Translations under genes and position numbers: made by a program
Part shown: piece by piece, positions 46,101 to 52,790 of the stretch
How positions within the stretch are numbered: position 1 is the first letter of the stretch
Layout of the letters: each line of letters begins with the position of its first letter
The notes under the pieces: generated by a model
Told to the model about the DNA's origin: nothing
What the model saw: the letters and a program-made list of their open reading frames with translations, nothing else
Databases searched by the model: none
Assembly (NCBI GenBank): GCA_964549655.1
Contig: CAZJXN010000014.1
Location: 1 to 52,827, forward strand
From: JADJNW01 sp964549655
Lineage (GTDB): Bacteria; Bacteroidota; Bacteroidia; Chitinophagales; Saprospiraceae
Length of the DNA stretch: 52,827 nucleotides
Direction: 5' to 3'

Positions 46101-46548
46101 GACGGTAGGCAATAATTTTACAAGTAGAACGCCAGAAGTTTTTTACGTTTTTGAAACGCCGGGCTTGTATGATGTAACGCTAAAAGTGACCGACGCGGAT
46201 GGTTGTGAAACGACCACATCTAAGAAAAATGAATTGCAAGTATTGCTGGCAACAGCGGTCGAAAATATCACTTCGTTGTCTATGAGTTTGAGCGCATCGC
46301 CTAACCCGTTTGCTCGACAAGTAAAAGCGGCGGTACAAGTGGAACAAGCTGGTGAGTACCTGTTTAAAATGCGAGACATGACTGGCAGAACAGTGTGGTA
46401 TCAAAAACACACATTGATAGCGGGTAAAAACGAGACGCTGCTGGATTTGCGTACAGCCGGACTGCCGGAAGGAGCCTACTTGCTGGAAGTGAGCAACAAA
46501 ATCGGTAACCGAGCCATTGTGAAACTGATAAAACGGGCAACACCATAA
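34147..46548 (+). CDS. giant T9SS-secreted surface protein (4133 residues)
   Basis: Signal peptide 1-28. Rough domain order: about 12 Fn3-like units (30-1480) interrupted by carboxypeptidase-regulatory-like domains at about 324-400 and 886-950; FG-GAP/integrin-type propeller repeats (1492-1835; FGWSVAIDGSNAIVGAP, FGYSVAMSDNDMMVGAP); another Fn3; two more regulatory-like domains (1937-2120); a long unfamiliar stretch (about 2130-3010) with LRDPPGDGSF; Ig-like parts; two copies of a CRGVA domain (about 3338-3440 and 3677-3780); a SprB-like repeat (3795-3865); an Ig-like unit; a PKD domain (3955-4035); and a T9SS type-A sorting domain (4050-4133; SPNPF, MRDMTGRTVW, GAYLLEVSN). Predicted role: adhesion or matrix at the cell surface after export by the type IX system. 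The frame is intact throughout. A related gene follows 172 bases on. Confidence 0.9.
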   Translation: MKTRFQPNLIIGMILAFILQHGIALQAQTLTATDNDNDAYVDINWNLPITCFDAGGGIPHAQGVYLELKANGVAIYNETIKQIIPSAVSNTFRHFVGPSKNITYTLNLYVVGPGNTIALCSNLTNPGSTLGFQAPALMTASDATAADRVVISWQNKSKLSSNYQIVRKSSTQARLIATIPGTTQIDSVLTYQDIYAFDDTTSLVNGETYTYCIRTYSGLTKTTFNETLFPSICNDGSTYDIGTIASDFTFLNKVGLTWNNVSAYADVIEIRRNGELIASFNDPATVSYNDESPIYGDTSTYEVVLIKDGVQTVGNSDEGGVDPIGLIAGYVRNDDGYGIPGVKVFYSTSISGITYADSTLTDYTGAYQFPDLFFGISATFIIKIRYEDFTTKPDSVNVILSTQNPAIQPVNFTTDQTFNIGASVITLSDFAATPSNDLLTLNWSFESAGDTTFFQIYREGQLVGIVDNASGAAIEVVDRTAEPEFFYKYELRAYTFIADSIYIASVKDTFQFPVVTAPTNVVVVDDFSAESMGIPTVTWSHNSTNFNGFRIYRNAILLAEITDVSVRNYSDYAGNPGESYVYAVAAIRTANSIIYESERISAPSTVFPDFVEPTNVQAIADANGNAVFVTWSLPSAQIDDDNFTGFKILRNGTEIGEVIKGGNYGFKDLQGIPGTNYTYSVKVFVEQQDTTFMSTGAAAAPLNFPVIDATLPVTTAAGTGKVTLSWAATYNNTHQNFDGFIILVNNVQVDTITRSANTYNYYTPSTGTIAFQVRPYRNINSVIYGAATSSFNGSATNAASVLEAPSSFKASKKYPMHLALSWEYPVYKLSEFIIRRNGVIIATMPPAARSYYDYTAQVGVQYEYYIQASYNSQLSTQVGASGVRRNLGIIQGQLLSDENGRGVDSLEVRLVNGTKVLAHTFTNNVGFYIFEEMPLVVEQSALSVELQTAGRSVDVPVSSKAVTPLPFLNQTITLNFQDNFLLPLYPPRAQRDSIVTILAVEALPLKNKRAVALSWATSEGSYEDFNVYRGFTKLTTTPNTFFVSDAGGVGGISYNYPVSSFGSINGISATGEAGVDSAIFPIFLPIENLSATPSYNGSDNTVVINWSRCTDEVSFYQVERNDQVLGLIAAGQPLTFEDNTGKPNQQYTYTVRAAIQTGNQLMYSDPVSVTIFYPNVTSPDFTLTAVQDSNAVKIDWNYKGDYVNGYRIYRDGVLIATLGVDASVYYDIEGTPNTIHEYSVEAILERDGMTFLSQSLPEEILFPVLRSVVSPMVQTNLNLGNAQLMFNYYARGIDRFEISYTATYTGGSQTQIFSVSYNDLVNNKITFIDELAVPGVAVAYMVTAISVRNNVEYRSAALTVNLASYPLPPTPTAFTATDGTFENRVELNWATDFDANIDGFVIIRYKTSASVTLTSASLTSAMSGINFNTSVADTFIVRPGRRAFAEFFSEIGNDPSANYRYVIVSFNDAYGQRYYSNGATDTGYPSIARQSFNKFTDSNANATFGWSVAIDGSNAIVGAPFSSANGLASWYRKTGNNWNRTNSTGFFAEFGYDVSVKGDYSAVGSPANSSNTGVVSYFSGGFTTGLNNYQNWSGFANSRFGADVVIADGGYSYVNIETLDDIYFFRNNGTTASFNYNNPASTEEYISLDASDTYIVAGAASDVLDVKGYVDIFKRTGDNLAYFNKTLNGEQNGDNFGVDVAISGTTLAIGADKKGSGVVYIYEIDTDGNLDLLQTIQQPTVPNNGVNDRFGWSLALKGDFLIIGARDHASLDGTKSEQGVAYLFQRNGANFEFVEVLTIPKEIADSGGGDEFGYSVAMSDNDMMVGAPYHGTAGAVFFFSKDLVELYHQKLDNVAATDGTLPNQTRVTWTFSGNRKYINGFNIYRDNEKIGSVDATQNIFFDTDGLPGKEYVYTVKVVTNQDRESIGKADKGFRPGVGSLEGAVQTLIGSSPVPGVEIVAEGIAGGEKYIYKGLTGVDGSIKFRNVFIGVDTITYTVKATYQNHEFVQNPIKVALTTEGTIGKALFIDQTAFVVTGKVQLQGLTCGIDSVRVRAISTFQNATATTKETYTNSDGIYTLIVEPDKAGLQEIKIVIDSTHIISRNVEGMSSRDTVLHKFSASAATVFSSFNNFPITQTINFDDTLTYTAKLFVTTVCKTPASNNGLFNIEISTRDGCFQQFYQTGINGRVDAKLPPLDGLIITVKEVAPAQVSNILIVDYLRYRPNMLNLFTIHLDNFTDNYDAETLDSLTFQRLVYHKPPEITLLTTFDRVFCGSDDLVPIISQNQEYTFDFGVEELHNGLNCTVDEGYLVINNSAATNNKDTLRFIAAENKFESHEFTAGLPNLVFPYRKGISVKYFSATNDFLGELIIPVIVEGSTTLPGSDIVVDLGDPDGQFKFISYILRDPPGDGSFTSITENSTVRKTYTRVNSGRFGIGLDTDFTFGSPVGGYYVKGQIVGGFSRTDRNSFDIISTTSQTISTSNAPNFVGPDADVLVGVGVAFRYGIGETLQYDSTTCSMVSIREFTFGPDSIKTDWFYTVGILKQFVKELKAQKVGVQNGTVKISVGGRQLSQSEANERLQVQIENWEAVLNYHAVTSLPHVMFCSETPKIDFTSDLRQFLNQNGLAVITADIDNTKSSRESNAKTARNAFCNQIGTYAGDVFKLNDNVLFGETLKNSYQEAVTKASYWVDSLTYIYSILKNKVSNLSTSESFFPEIENTTFSAGTTITKSTTSTTNSLDVIEQRGFFSVDQAFGFALGIKSGVVIGFGAAVSMEFADIKNKVGIVIKAGYEGGTNEENATSNSSIYTYTLNDNDPGDQFSVTAIKGQQKGYSPYFQLFGGRSSCPPEPGTIQRDLVDLALIDLPTQATFDEQTLNDVSPSGPAKFNVQITNRSPFGEARDIFIYHDGTTNEEGAIVSLGGQRLGGSNESGQTLNFLNPNQPYILPLTIERAPGKYQFDNIKVIARPGCADGNALRDSLGRASRDTVIVSAFFQHPCSPITIASPGDNWVIRRRNPFVQDSRENLIIEIRDYQAKNPVLEEMYIEVRRLGNGAGWERIPTRELDPPYVVLNDSLIAFNDANFAPGDIPKYFFVWDITELYDKYRDGDYEIRAVSFCGASGVLFSNVIKGKINRASNSIFAITQPSDGIYQTGDEISIRVTKELDCNLPQDSIKFIVVDVLTGIPVPGVVACFADDNTLIFQPTNISAYDDRTLRATVYDLTDESGNVYPDTFVWEFKVITRDIYVGDDTLSTRLYRGSTGTLSTKVFANQLMGSINFVVEESYPWLIVTPSNSDADDIGREIIFTIDTDNLPLGDTSAVVVVRSTEVGGGTDTIRVFVEVVPTPPDWVVDPTKFSDLLPMTVITNWKYNNVPGLSRDTLDLISAWIGNEIRGVTPIVDAGGGFFVAYLPVYGNSPADVNKKVEFRIWDASMGREYNASPVVDTLNNVVDTIKYQSGSTIGNTQAPKILVVDPNYDLARYIPLNPNGWTWFSLNSQERDMSVNRMLRELQNGQSGDIIRTRQEAASFVPNTGWVISGGLDSLNVSEGYAIYRGGPADSIRVTGRNARYKVIPLDQGWNFVGYPRQDERGINDILDLLTPTNLDQVFTSRSVLDNNAPGFSQYITASSSWIPSTFNFKPNRAYQIFVRTPTVWVLEGSVVNPLKDPKDELQKTLNTPDPAIPSTWAVNAAAYANSMIVIADIAFDNKVSLDVNDKVAAFVNGECRGVADIQYIPELNKYITTLFVYGNRAGDQVEFRLFDATINKVYRHTEKLAFANNKVIGNVVQPYHFVNLSLPQGILAATDVLCTADSSATVRISSIEGGVPPYKVRWNNGYEGLELNNQTAGKYEVEITDGLGQTSTDSIEVVNQQLTIPTPTILLNGGQAICRNTDIWLEAGLDSMNASYRWYNAEGKLLKENAVFSIPKIQSDATLFVEANVNGCVSQRMEVPVKVQAPAANFTVLPNEVLTTGDTVYLRPSAGVNAAFSYQWTVGNNFTSRTPEVFYVFETPGLYDVTLKVTDADGCETTTSKKNELQVLLATAVENITSLSMSLSASPNPFARQVKAAVQVEQAGEYLFKMRDMTGRTVWYQKHTLIAGKNETLLDLRTAGLPEGAYLLEVSNKIGNRAIVKLIKRATP

Positions 46549-46638
46549 TTTAGTAAGTGAGCAGTTTTCATTAAGCAGTTGGCAGTCCCATAACACTTGA
46601 CAACCAATAGTTGAATTTAAATTTGCTCACTTACTAAA
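46549..46638. repeat. element bounded by a perfect 15-bp inverted repeat, with CAGTTGG heptamers
   Basis: TTTAGTAAGTGAGCA (46549-46563) is the exact reverse complement of 46624-46638, enclosing 60 bases. It starts on the base after the adhesin stop codon. The interior word GCAGTTGGCAGTC and the following ACTTGACAACCAA recur in similar form after the lipoprotein gene at about 52603-52640. Confidence 0.8.
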
Positions 46639-46689
46639 CCTCAATCTAAACCTAAACCTCAATCTAAACCTAATTCTAAACCTCAAGCT
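46636..46689. repeat. tandem 12-mer AAACCTCAATCT array upstream of the second adhesin
   Basis: Units at 46636 (full), 46648 (half, AAACCT), 46654 (full), 46666 (AAACCTAATTCT) and 46678 (AAACCTCAAGCT) end 31 bases before the ATG at 46721. The array probably lies in the spacer or leader of the downstream gene. Confidence 0.85.
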
Positions 46690-46720
46690 CAATATATACT
46701 AACTAACAAAGTCATAAACC

Positions 46721-49700
46721 ATGAATCGTTTTAAATTGCTCATCATATTGTTTTTAACTGCTTGGGGGGCGGTATCGGCGGTCGCACAAGCCAACCCGCA
46801 GGACACTTCCACTTGGAAAATAGACCCAGCGGACTACGATGACAACATGATCATCACCGGGATTGTCAAAATAAACGGCATAGAATCCCGCGATTCTAAT
46901 GACATCGTAGTGGCGTTTGTTGGCACAGAGTGTAGAGGCGTAGCGCGTCCTGTTTACATTCCGGCTTTGGATAGCTTTATCGTTACCTTGTTTGTGTATT
47001 CAGATAATGATGTACCAGAAACGGTTGATTTTTATCTGTTTAGTGGCAAAATAAGTAAGGTGCTTCCAATCGCGGAAAAGCTGCCATTTGACAATAGTGT
47101 GCCAATCGGTAGCCCAGATACGCCATTCATATTTAATGCAATTGGTATACAATTGACATTTCATAAAGACGATGTGCTTTGCCCCGCTGACAATCATGGT
47201 TTTGCAGCAGTAAAAGTGACTGGTGGCACACCGCCGTACCGGTATAATTGGAGCAATGGCAGTACCACAGATTCTATTTTTGGCTTGACCGCTGGCAAAT
47301 ATTATCTGACTGTAACAGATAAAGCAAATTTTACACAAATAGATAGTGTTGAAATCATAAATCTAAATCGCTCGATTCAAAAACCAATCTTGATCGCTTC
47401 ACCGGATACAGTTGTGTGCGGCGGCACCGATATTTACTTTTTTGCTTACAGTTTAGAAACAGAAAATCCAACATATTACTGGTACGATATATTCAATAGA
47501 CCCCTGGATACCAGTGCTACGTATATTCGGCGTGACCTGCCAATTGATTACTTGATTTATGCGCGGACGGACGTGCGCAATTGCTTGTCCGAGCGCAGCA
47601 GTATCTCGATTCGCTCGCTCGACGTACCCACTGCCACTATATTAGCACCTATTAGCACTGGTTTTATTAATGATGAATTAGCCTTTAGTGTGAATAGACC
47701 TATTACGGGAGTCACGTATCGCTGGGCTATTCCCGGTCATGGCTTTCAAACAGGCATTAGAATTACACAAAAATTTACGACTCAAGGGGTGTATGAAGTA
47801 AAACTCACGGCTACTGGCGCAAATGGTTGTAAGAATGAATCCAGTGTATTGGTGTATATCACTGCCCTGGATCCAGGCGGAAATCCAGATGAGGAACAAT
47901 TGCTACTCGCTTTCAATGTGAATGATGTGCTTTGTCAGGGAGACCCTTCCGGTAGTGCTACGGTTTTGGTTTTCAATGGTACACCTCCTTTCAAATATGC
48001 TTGGAGTACGAATTCTACTTCAGCTACGATTCGCAACTTGATCGCCGGTACGTATCGAGTGACCGTTACAGATAGTGAAAGTCGCTCCGCTACAGGTGTG
48101 GTTACGGTTTCCAGTCAAGTGACGCGCGTGAATGCGCCACAAGTGATTATCAACGGAGGGCAGCCGGTGTGCGAAGGGGAGCAAGCTTTGCTAACTCCAG
48201 TAGATACTTATGGCGGGGCAGAATTCTTTTGGTATGACGCGCCTTCCGGCGGTAATTTATTGTACCAAGGCGACCAGCTTTTACTGTTTAATGTGCGAGA
48301 GAATCGCTTATTATTTGTCGAAACGCGCCTGCGAGGTGGGTGTGCTTCTACCGACCGTACGCGCGTCGTCTTGACCGTGCGACAAATGGATAGCAATTTT
48401 ACAAGCTCTGCCACCGTAGCGCCTCGTAATTTTGATATTGATTTTAAAGTAAATACAGTGGATCGTCCGCGCACGTATCATTGGGATTTTGGCGACGGCG
48501 ATACGCTCGTCGGTGCAGAGGTGCGACACGCATTTGCAACAGCCGGTATTTATCAAGTGACCCTTACCGTAAAATATCCACAAAGCTGTGAAGAATCCTC
48601 CCGAAAATTCATTCGCATTACACAAGAAGATGAAAGTTTCCGCGCGGTACTCAATGTCACAAATGCACAATGTGTAAGTGACCAGAACGGAAGTATTTCA
48701 GTAGCTTTATTTAATGGCAAGCCGCCTTATAAATTTGCTTGGAGCAATAGAGATACCACCAGCACGGTTGACAGCTTGGGCGTGGGCACTTATACTGTTT
48801 CCATCACAGATGCGGATGGCGTACAATTGGTAGAAGAAATAAAAGTAGAATCGGAAACGCCAGCACTTGATATTCCGGCTTTGACGGTGAATGGTGGGGG
48901 TCGGGTGTGTATCGGCAGTGAAGTGATTGCGGCTGCGCTGACCAATGTAAGTGATGCTGAATTTCGCTGGTATGATGCAGCTACTAATGGCAATCTGATT
49001 TATAATGGAGCTTCTTTACAATTGCAAAATATACAACAATCCCGGGTGTTGTTTGTAGAAGCATTCTATAATGGTTGTACCTCGCCGGGCAGAAAACAAG
49101 TACTCATTCAAGCAGACGGTCCAGACGCACGTTTTACTGCTTCCGCCACAACGATCAATCAAGGTATTCCTGTCAATTTTGCAGTAACGGCACCGGCGCT
49201 GGGCAACACCTACGCATGGAGTTTTGGAGATGGCACGACGGCTACGACGGCTACTTTTGCACATTCGTTTGAAACGGCGGGCGTGTATGAAGTGACTTTA
49301 ATTGTAAATAATAGCAATGGCTGTAGCCAAAGTCGCACCTTAATTGTGAATGTAATTCCTTCGCAAGAACTGGCGGCTACGTTCAATATCACCAATGTAC
49401 AATGTGCCGAAGAGCGCACGGGCGCGGTCACCATCAATATTTTTAATGGCACTGCTCCTTATACTTTCGCCTGGAACACAGGTGCTACCGGCAATAGCCT
49501 TTCCGGTTTGGGTGTGGGCACTTACACCGTTTCTATTACAGATAATGATGGAACGATATTAGTAGAGGAAATAGAAATCAGTAGTGAAGTGGGCGTGATT
49601 GCTGCGCCGGAAGCAGTGGTAAATGGTGATCAAATCGCTTGCCCAAATGAGTTTGTAAATGTGTATGCCTTCTCTTCTCAAGTCGGTTCTCCTTCGTATT

Positions 49701-51889
49701 ATTGGTTTGATGCAGCGACGGGCGGCAACTTATTGGCAGTGAACAGTGTGTATAGTTTCTACGGAAGAGATTTGACCACGCCTTTATATTTGGAGGCACG
49801 TATTGGTGAATGTCGTTCGCAAAGCCGCGTATCTGTCACGATTGTAAATGACAATCCAAACGAAGGCTTCACGGCTACAGCTACCACGATTGTAGAAGGC
49901 GACTCTGTGACCTTTACACCTGTTAAAATAGACGCTGCTTACACCTATGAATGGTTTTTTGATAATGGAACGGCTTCCAATACCATTATAAATACAGTCA
50001 CTTATCCTGATGCCGGTATTTATGACGTTCGGCTCATTGTGACCAGCGACAAAGGTTGTACCGATTCTAAATTGGTTTCTAATTACATCAATGTCATTTC
50101 TACAACTGATTTAGCCCTTGTGTTGAATGTAACGGATGTGAATTGCGCAGGCAACAGTAATGGCGCGGTTGCAGTAGAAGTATTCAATGGCACTGCCCCG
50201 TACACGTTCGCTTGGAGCAATGGAGCTACCACGCCTTTGATTGCTAATTTAGCAGAAGGCACTTACACCCTTACTTTCACGGATGCCTCTGGTGTAAGCC
50301 TTACCCGCAGCGCAAAAGTAAATAGTTTAAATGCCAAACCTTCCAAACCAACCATTGCAATTAATGGCAGTAACCCAATTTGTAACCAAAATGACATTGT
50401 GCTGTTAGCAGCTTCCGGCGAACCCGTAGATGCCTATAAATGGTATAATGCTGCCAACGAATTGGTTTTCACAGGTTCTAATTTTGCAATTAATAATATC
50501 GCGGCTTCGGCTACTTACACGCTGGAAAGCACCGACAACGGCTGTACGTCCGACCGTGCAAGTATAGTGCTGCCGGTTCAAATTCCAAATGCAACATTCA
50601 CCGTGAGTCCAGGCGAATTGGTAGAAGCCGGTGAGGCGGTCACTTTTACACCTACTGTTAAAATTTATCCAACTTACAATTGGAATTTTGGAAATGGCAA
50701 TACGGCTTCTCAGGTAAGTCCACAATTTGCTTACGCCAATGCTGGTGATTTTGAGGTGACGCTGAATGTGGTAGATGCCGTCGGTTGTACCAATGCCAGC
50801 ACATTTAAGTTGAGGGTGTCACCGGAAAACGTATTAGGCGTTTTCTTCCGCGTGAAAAATTTGAACTGTCTCAATGACACGAGTGCCAGCATTACTGCCG
50901 TTCCTGTGGACGGCGTGGCACCTTACACATTCGCTTGGAGCAATGGAGCTACTACTGCTACTATCACGGGCATTGTTGCTGGAAATTATACCGTGAGTAT
51001 CACGGATGGAGCCGGTAAAACGGCAAGTAGCAATACCGTTGTGACAAATATAAATACACCGATTGCAGCTCCAACGATAGAAATAAACGGCAATGCGCCG
51101 GTGTGCCTTGGCAGCGCTGCGTTCCTTTTGGGAGCGAGCGTTGGTTTTCCAGATGCGACCTTGCGTTGGTATCGTCGTCCAAATGATTTGCCAGCTTTAT
51201 CTTCCGGCAGTTTGTTTCCGATGACAGAAGTGCGTAGCGATACGATTGTGTATGTGGAAGCTTTTCAAGGCGGATGTATTTCGGCGCGTGTACCGGTGCA
51301 AGTAACGCCCCAAGTGCCGCAAGGAGATTTTTCGGTCACGCCGCGTCGGGATTTGACGGAAGGCGATTTGGTACAATTCAAATTATCGAACAACAATCCA
51401 GCGTATCAGTATTTCTGGACTTTGGGTGATGGCGGTTGGAGTGCTACGCCGCAGCCATTTTATTTTTATAATGTAGAAGGTACCTTTGACGTAAGTCTAG
51501 AAATAACGGATGAAGATGGTTGTACGAATACCATTACAAAAGAAGATTATATCGCGGTGCGCATGATGAACCTGACCGAAGAGGAGGTGGAAATAAGAAA
51601 TGGCAATACTTCAGTACAACCCGAGGGTATTCAAATAGCTTGCTTCCCCAATCCATTCACGACTACCTTGACTGCTGTTGTAAAAGTAGAAAAAGCCGGC
51701 AATTATCGGTTCACCTTGACGGATATGCTAGGTCGAACCCACTGGGCAAACGAAATGGAATTGGATACAAATGCAGTACAACCCATCGAATTGGGCGTAC
51801 AACTCCCGAATTTGAACACTGGAATGTATTTCTTACGCATCGAAAATGGCATTGTAAATACGATTTATAAACTCATGAAACAAAATTGA
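46721..51889 (+). CDS. T9SS-secreted SprB/PKD repeat surface protein (1722 residues)
   Basis: Signal peptide about 1-24 (VSAVAQA). An N-terminal CRGVA domain (27-140; IVVAFVGTECRGVA), homologous to two copies in the preceding giant protein, is followed by six super-modules of about 245 residues. Each is a SprB-like unit (start near 144, 396, 640, 884, 1132 and 1371; pattern GtaPYtfaWSNGaTt..i..l.aGtYtVsiTD), an Ig-like unit with a Cys pair, and a PKD domain (WSFGDGTTA and FETAGVYEVTL type). The sequence ends with a type-A sorting domain (about 1637-1722; CFPNPF, LTDMLGRTHW, GMYFLRIENG). SprB-like repeats are known from the Flavobacterium gliding adhesin SprB; an adhesin role is inferred. It probably forms one operon with the giant gene and the downstream lipoprotein gene. 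Confidence 0.92.
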   Translation: MNRFKLLIILFLTAWGAVSAVAQANPQDTSTWKIDPADYDDNMIITGIVKINGIESRDSNDIVVAFVGTECRGVARPVYIPALDSFIVTLFVYSDNDVPETVDFYLFSGKISKVLPIAEKLPFDNSVPIGSPDTPFIFNAIGIQLTFHKDDVLCPADNHGFAAVKVTGGTPPYRYNWSNGSTTDSIFGLTAGKYYLTVTDKANFTQIDSVEIINLNRSIQKPILIASPDTVVCGGTDIYFFAYSLETENPTYYWYDIFNRPLDTSATYIRRDLPIDYLIYARTDVRNCLSERSSISIRSLDVPTATILAPISTGFINDELAFSVNRPITGVTYRWAIPGHGFQTGIRITQKFTTQGVYEVKLTATGANGCKNESSVLVYITALDPGGNPDEEQLLLAFNVNDVLCQGDPSGSATVLVFNGTPPFKYAWSTNSTSATIRNLIAGTYRVTVTDSESRSATGVVTVSSQVTRVNAPQVIINGGQPVCEGEQALLTPVDTYGGAEFFWYDAPSGGNLLYQGDQLLLFNVRENRLLFVETRLRGGCASTDRTRVVLTVRQMDSNFTSSATVAPRNFDIDFKVNTVDRPRTYHWDFGDGDTLVGAEVRHAFATAGIYQVTLTVKYPQSCEESSRKFIRITQEDESFRAVLNVTNAQCVSDQNGSISVALFNGKPPYKFAWSNRDTTSTVDSLGVGTYTVSITDADGVQLVEEIKVESETPALDIPALTVNGGGRVCIGSEVIAAALTNVSDAEFRWYDAATNGNLIYNGASLQLQNIQQSRVLFVEAFYNGCTSPGRKQVLIQADGPDARFTASATTINQGIPVNFAVTAPALGNTYAWSFGDGTTATTATFAHSFETAGVYEVTLIVNNSNGCSQSRTLIVNVIPSQELAATFNITNVQCAEERTGAVTINIFNGTAPYTFAWNTGATGNSLSGLGVGTYTVSITDNDGTILVEEIEISSEVGVIAAPEAVVNGDQIACPNEFVNVYAFSSQVGSPSYYWFDAATGGNLLAVNSVYSFYGRDLTTPLYLEARIGECRSQSRVSVTIVNDNPNEGFTATATTIVEGDSVTFTPVKIDAAYTYEWFFDNGTASNTIINTVTYPDAGIYDVRLIVTSDKGCTDSKLVSNYINVISTTDLALVLNVTDVNCAGNSNGAVAVEVFNGTAPYTFAWSNGATTPLIANLAEGTYTLTFTDASGVSLTRSAKVNSLNAKPSKPTIAINGSNPICNQNDIVLLAASGEPVDAYKWYNAANELVFTGSNFAINNIAASATYTLESTDNGCTSDRASIVLPVQIPNATFTVSPGELVEAGEAVTFTPTVKIYPTYNWNFGNGNTASQVSPQFAYANAGDFEVTLNVVDAVGCTNASTFKLRVSPENVLGVFFRVKNLNCLNDTSASITAVPVDGVAPYTFAWSNGATTATITGIVAGNYTVSITDGAGKTASSNTVVTNINTPIAAPTIEINGNAPVCLGSAAFLLGASVGFPDATLRWYRRPNDLPALSSGSLFPMTEVRSDTIVYVEAFQGGCISARVPVQVTPQVPQGDFSVTPRRDLTEGDLVQFKLSNNNPAYQYFWTLGDGGWSATPQPFYFYNVEGTFDVSLEITDEDGCTNTITKEDYIAVRMMNLTEEEVEIRNGNTSVQPEGIQIACFPNPFTTTLTAVVKVEKAGNYRFTLTDMLGRTHWANEMELDTNAVQPIELGVQLPNLNTGMYFLRIENGIVNTIYKLMKQN

Positions 51890-51894
51890 TAACC

Positions 51895-52602
51895 ATGCAT
51901 CTCAAAAACATACTTTCATTTTGCATCGTAGGATTTGTACTCGTTTCCGCTTGCCGCGATAAAAAGGACGAAGTGGGCGGTCCAAATGGCACCGACGGCA
52001 AAGCGCCTTCCATTGAAATCAATGGCGACAACCTGCTGCGAGATACCTTCAAATACAGCGCATCCAAAACCTACGATTTTACCTTCAACGTAAAAGATGA
52101 CCAAAACGAGCGGCAACTGACAATTTCAAAATTAAACGAAGCGCTGGTGATTTATAAAAATAATATCATTAACAACGGTATTACAAATATCTCTGGCGCT
52201 TTGGACGGCGACCTCTCGTTTCGTCCGCTACGTGCCGGATTCTTTGCTTTTTCCATTACGATAAAAGACCCGCAAGGACTTTCTGCCAGCGCTTTGGTAG
52301 AATTAAATGCCTTAGCCAATCAACTGCCAGTAGCTGCTTTGGAAGCCCGTCAAACCAACCAGTTAGCACCGCTTCAAGTGAGCATTGATGCGGCTCGCAG
52401 CTTCGATGCCGATGCGCGTTGGGGTGGAAAAGTAGCTCGGTACGAGTTCATTTTGGAAGGATTTTATACTGCTCAAACCACGCGTAATAAAATTGATTTT
52501 ATCTATCCGCAGCCAGGCAGCTATCGCGTAGGCGTACGTGTGCAAGACAATGACAATGAATGGTCGCCGACTGTGTATCAGCAGATTACAGTAAGTAAGT
52601 AG
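51895..52602 (+). CDS. PKD-type lipoprotein coupled to the adhesin gene
   Basis: 235 residues starting at the ATG of 51895, five bases after the adhesin stop; a TTG at 51886 overlapping that stop is less likely. The signal ends in a lipobox, LVSAC (Cys20), followed by the charged RDKKDE. Residues 40-130 form a beta-sandwich-like part (YDFTFNVKDD, FFAFSITIKDPQGLSASALVEL), and 140-235 a PKD-like domain (LAPLQVSIDAARSFDADA, YPQPGSYRVGVRVQDNDNEW). It is probably anchored in the outer membrane and partners the T9SS proteins; no specific function is known. The short spacing implies translational coupling. Confidence 0.82.
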   Translation: MHLKNILSFCIVGFVLVSACRDKKDEVGGPNGTDGKAPSIEINGDNLLRDTFKYSASKTYDFTFNVKDDQNERQLTISKLNEALVIYKNNIINNGITNISGALDGDLSFRPLRAGFFAFSITIKDPQGLSASALVELNALANQLPVAALEARQTNQLAPLQVSIDAARSFDADARWGGKVARYEFILEGFYTAQTTRNKIDFIYPQPGSYRVGVRVQDNDNEWSPTVYQQITVSK

Positions 52603-52672
52603 GCAGTTGGCAGTCTCTCAATACTTTGACAATCAACAATTTAAGTTAAATTTATTTTATAATTTAAATATG
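52597..52672. repeat. degenerate copy of the post-adhesin element
   Basis: AAGTAGGCAGTTGGCAGTC, then ACTTTGACAATCAACAA, then TGCTCGATTACTT, resemble the 46549-46638 element in the same order. The inverted ends are degraded here. Confidence 0.6.
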
Positions 52673-52745
52673 CTCGATTACTTAAATTGAATTAGACCGT
52701 GTTTATTTACATTCCAAAATATAAATTTGATAGGTACTTTTTATC

Positions 52746-52784
52746 AAAAAAGCCTTTTAAGCGATTAACTTATTAGGCTTTTTT
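52746..52784. terminator. bidirectional terminator-like hairpin
   Basis: AAAAAAGCCT (52746-52754 region) pairs with AGGCTTTTTT (52775-52784). A/T runs on both sides could end the adhesin operon on the plus strand and the tRNA transcript on the minus strand. Confidence 0.65.
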
Positions 52785-52790
52785 CTTTTG

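Noticed and set aside
34147..46548. Frameshift or gene fusion in the very long adhesin gene
   Set aside because: The frame is open from signal peptide to sorting domain with consistent repeat spacing; no break was seen.
46549..46700. Possible CRISPR-like array
   Set aside because: Repeats are 12-mers without unique spacers and there are no cas genes; it is a tandem repeat next to an inverted repeat.
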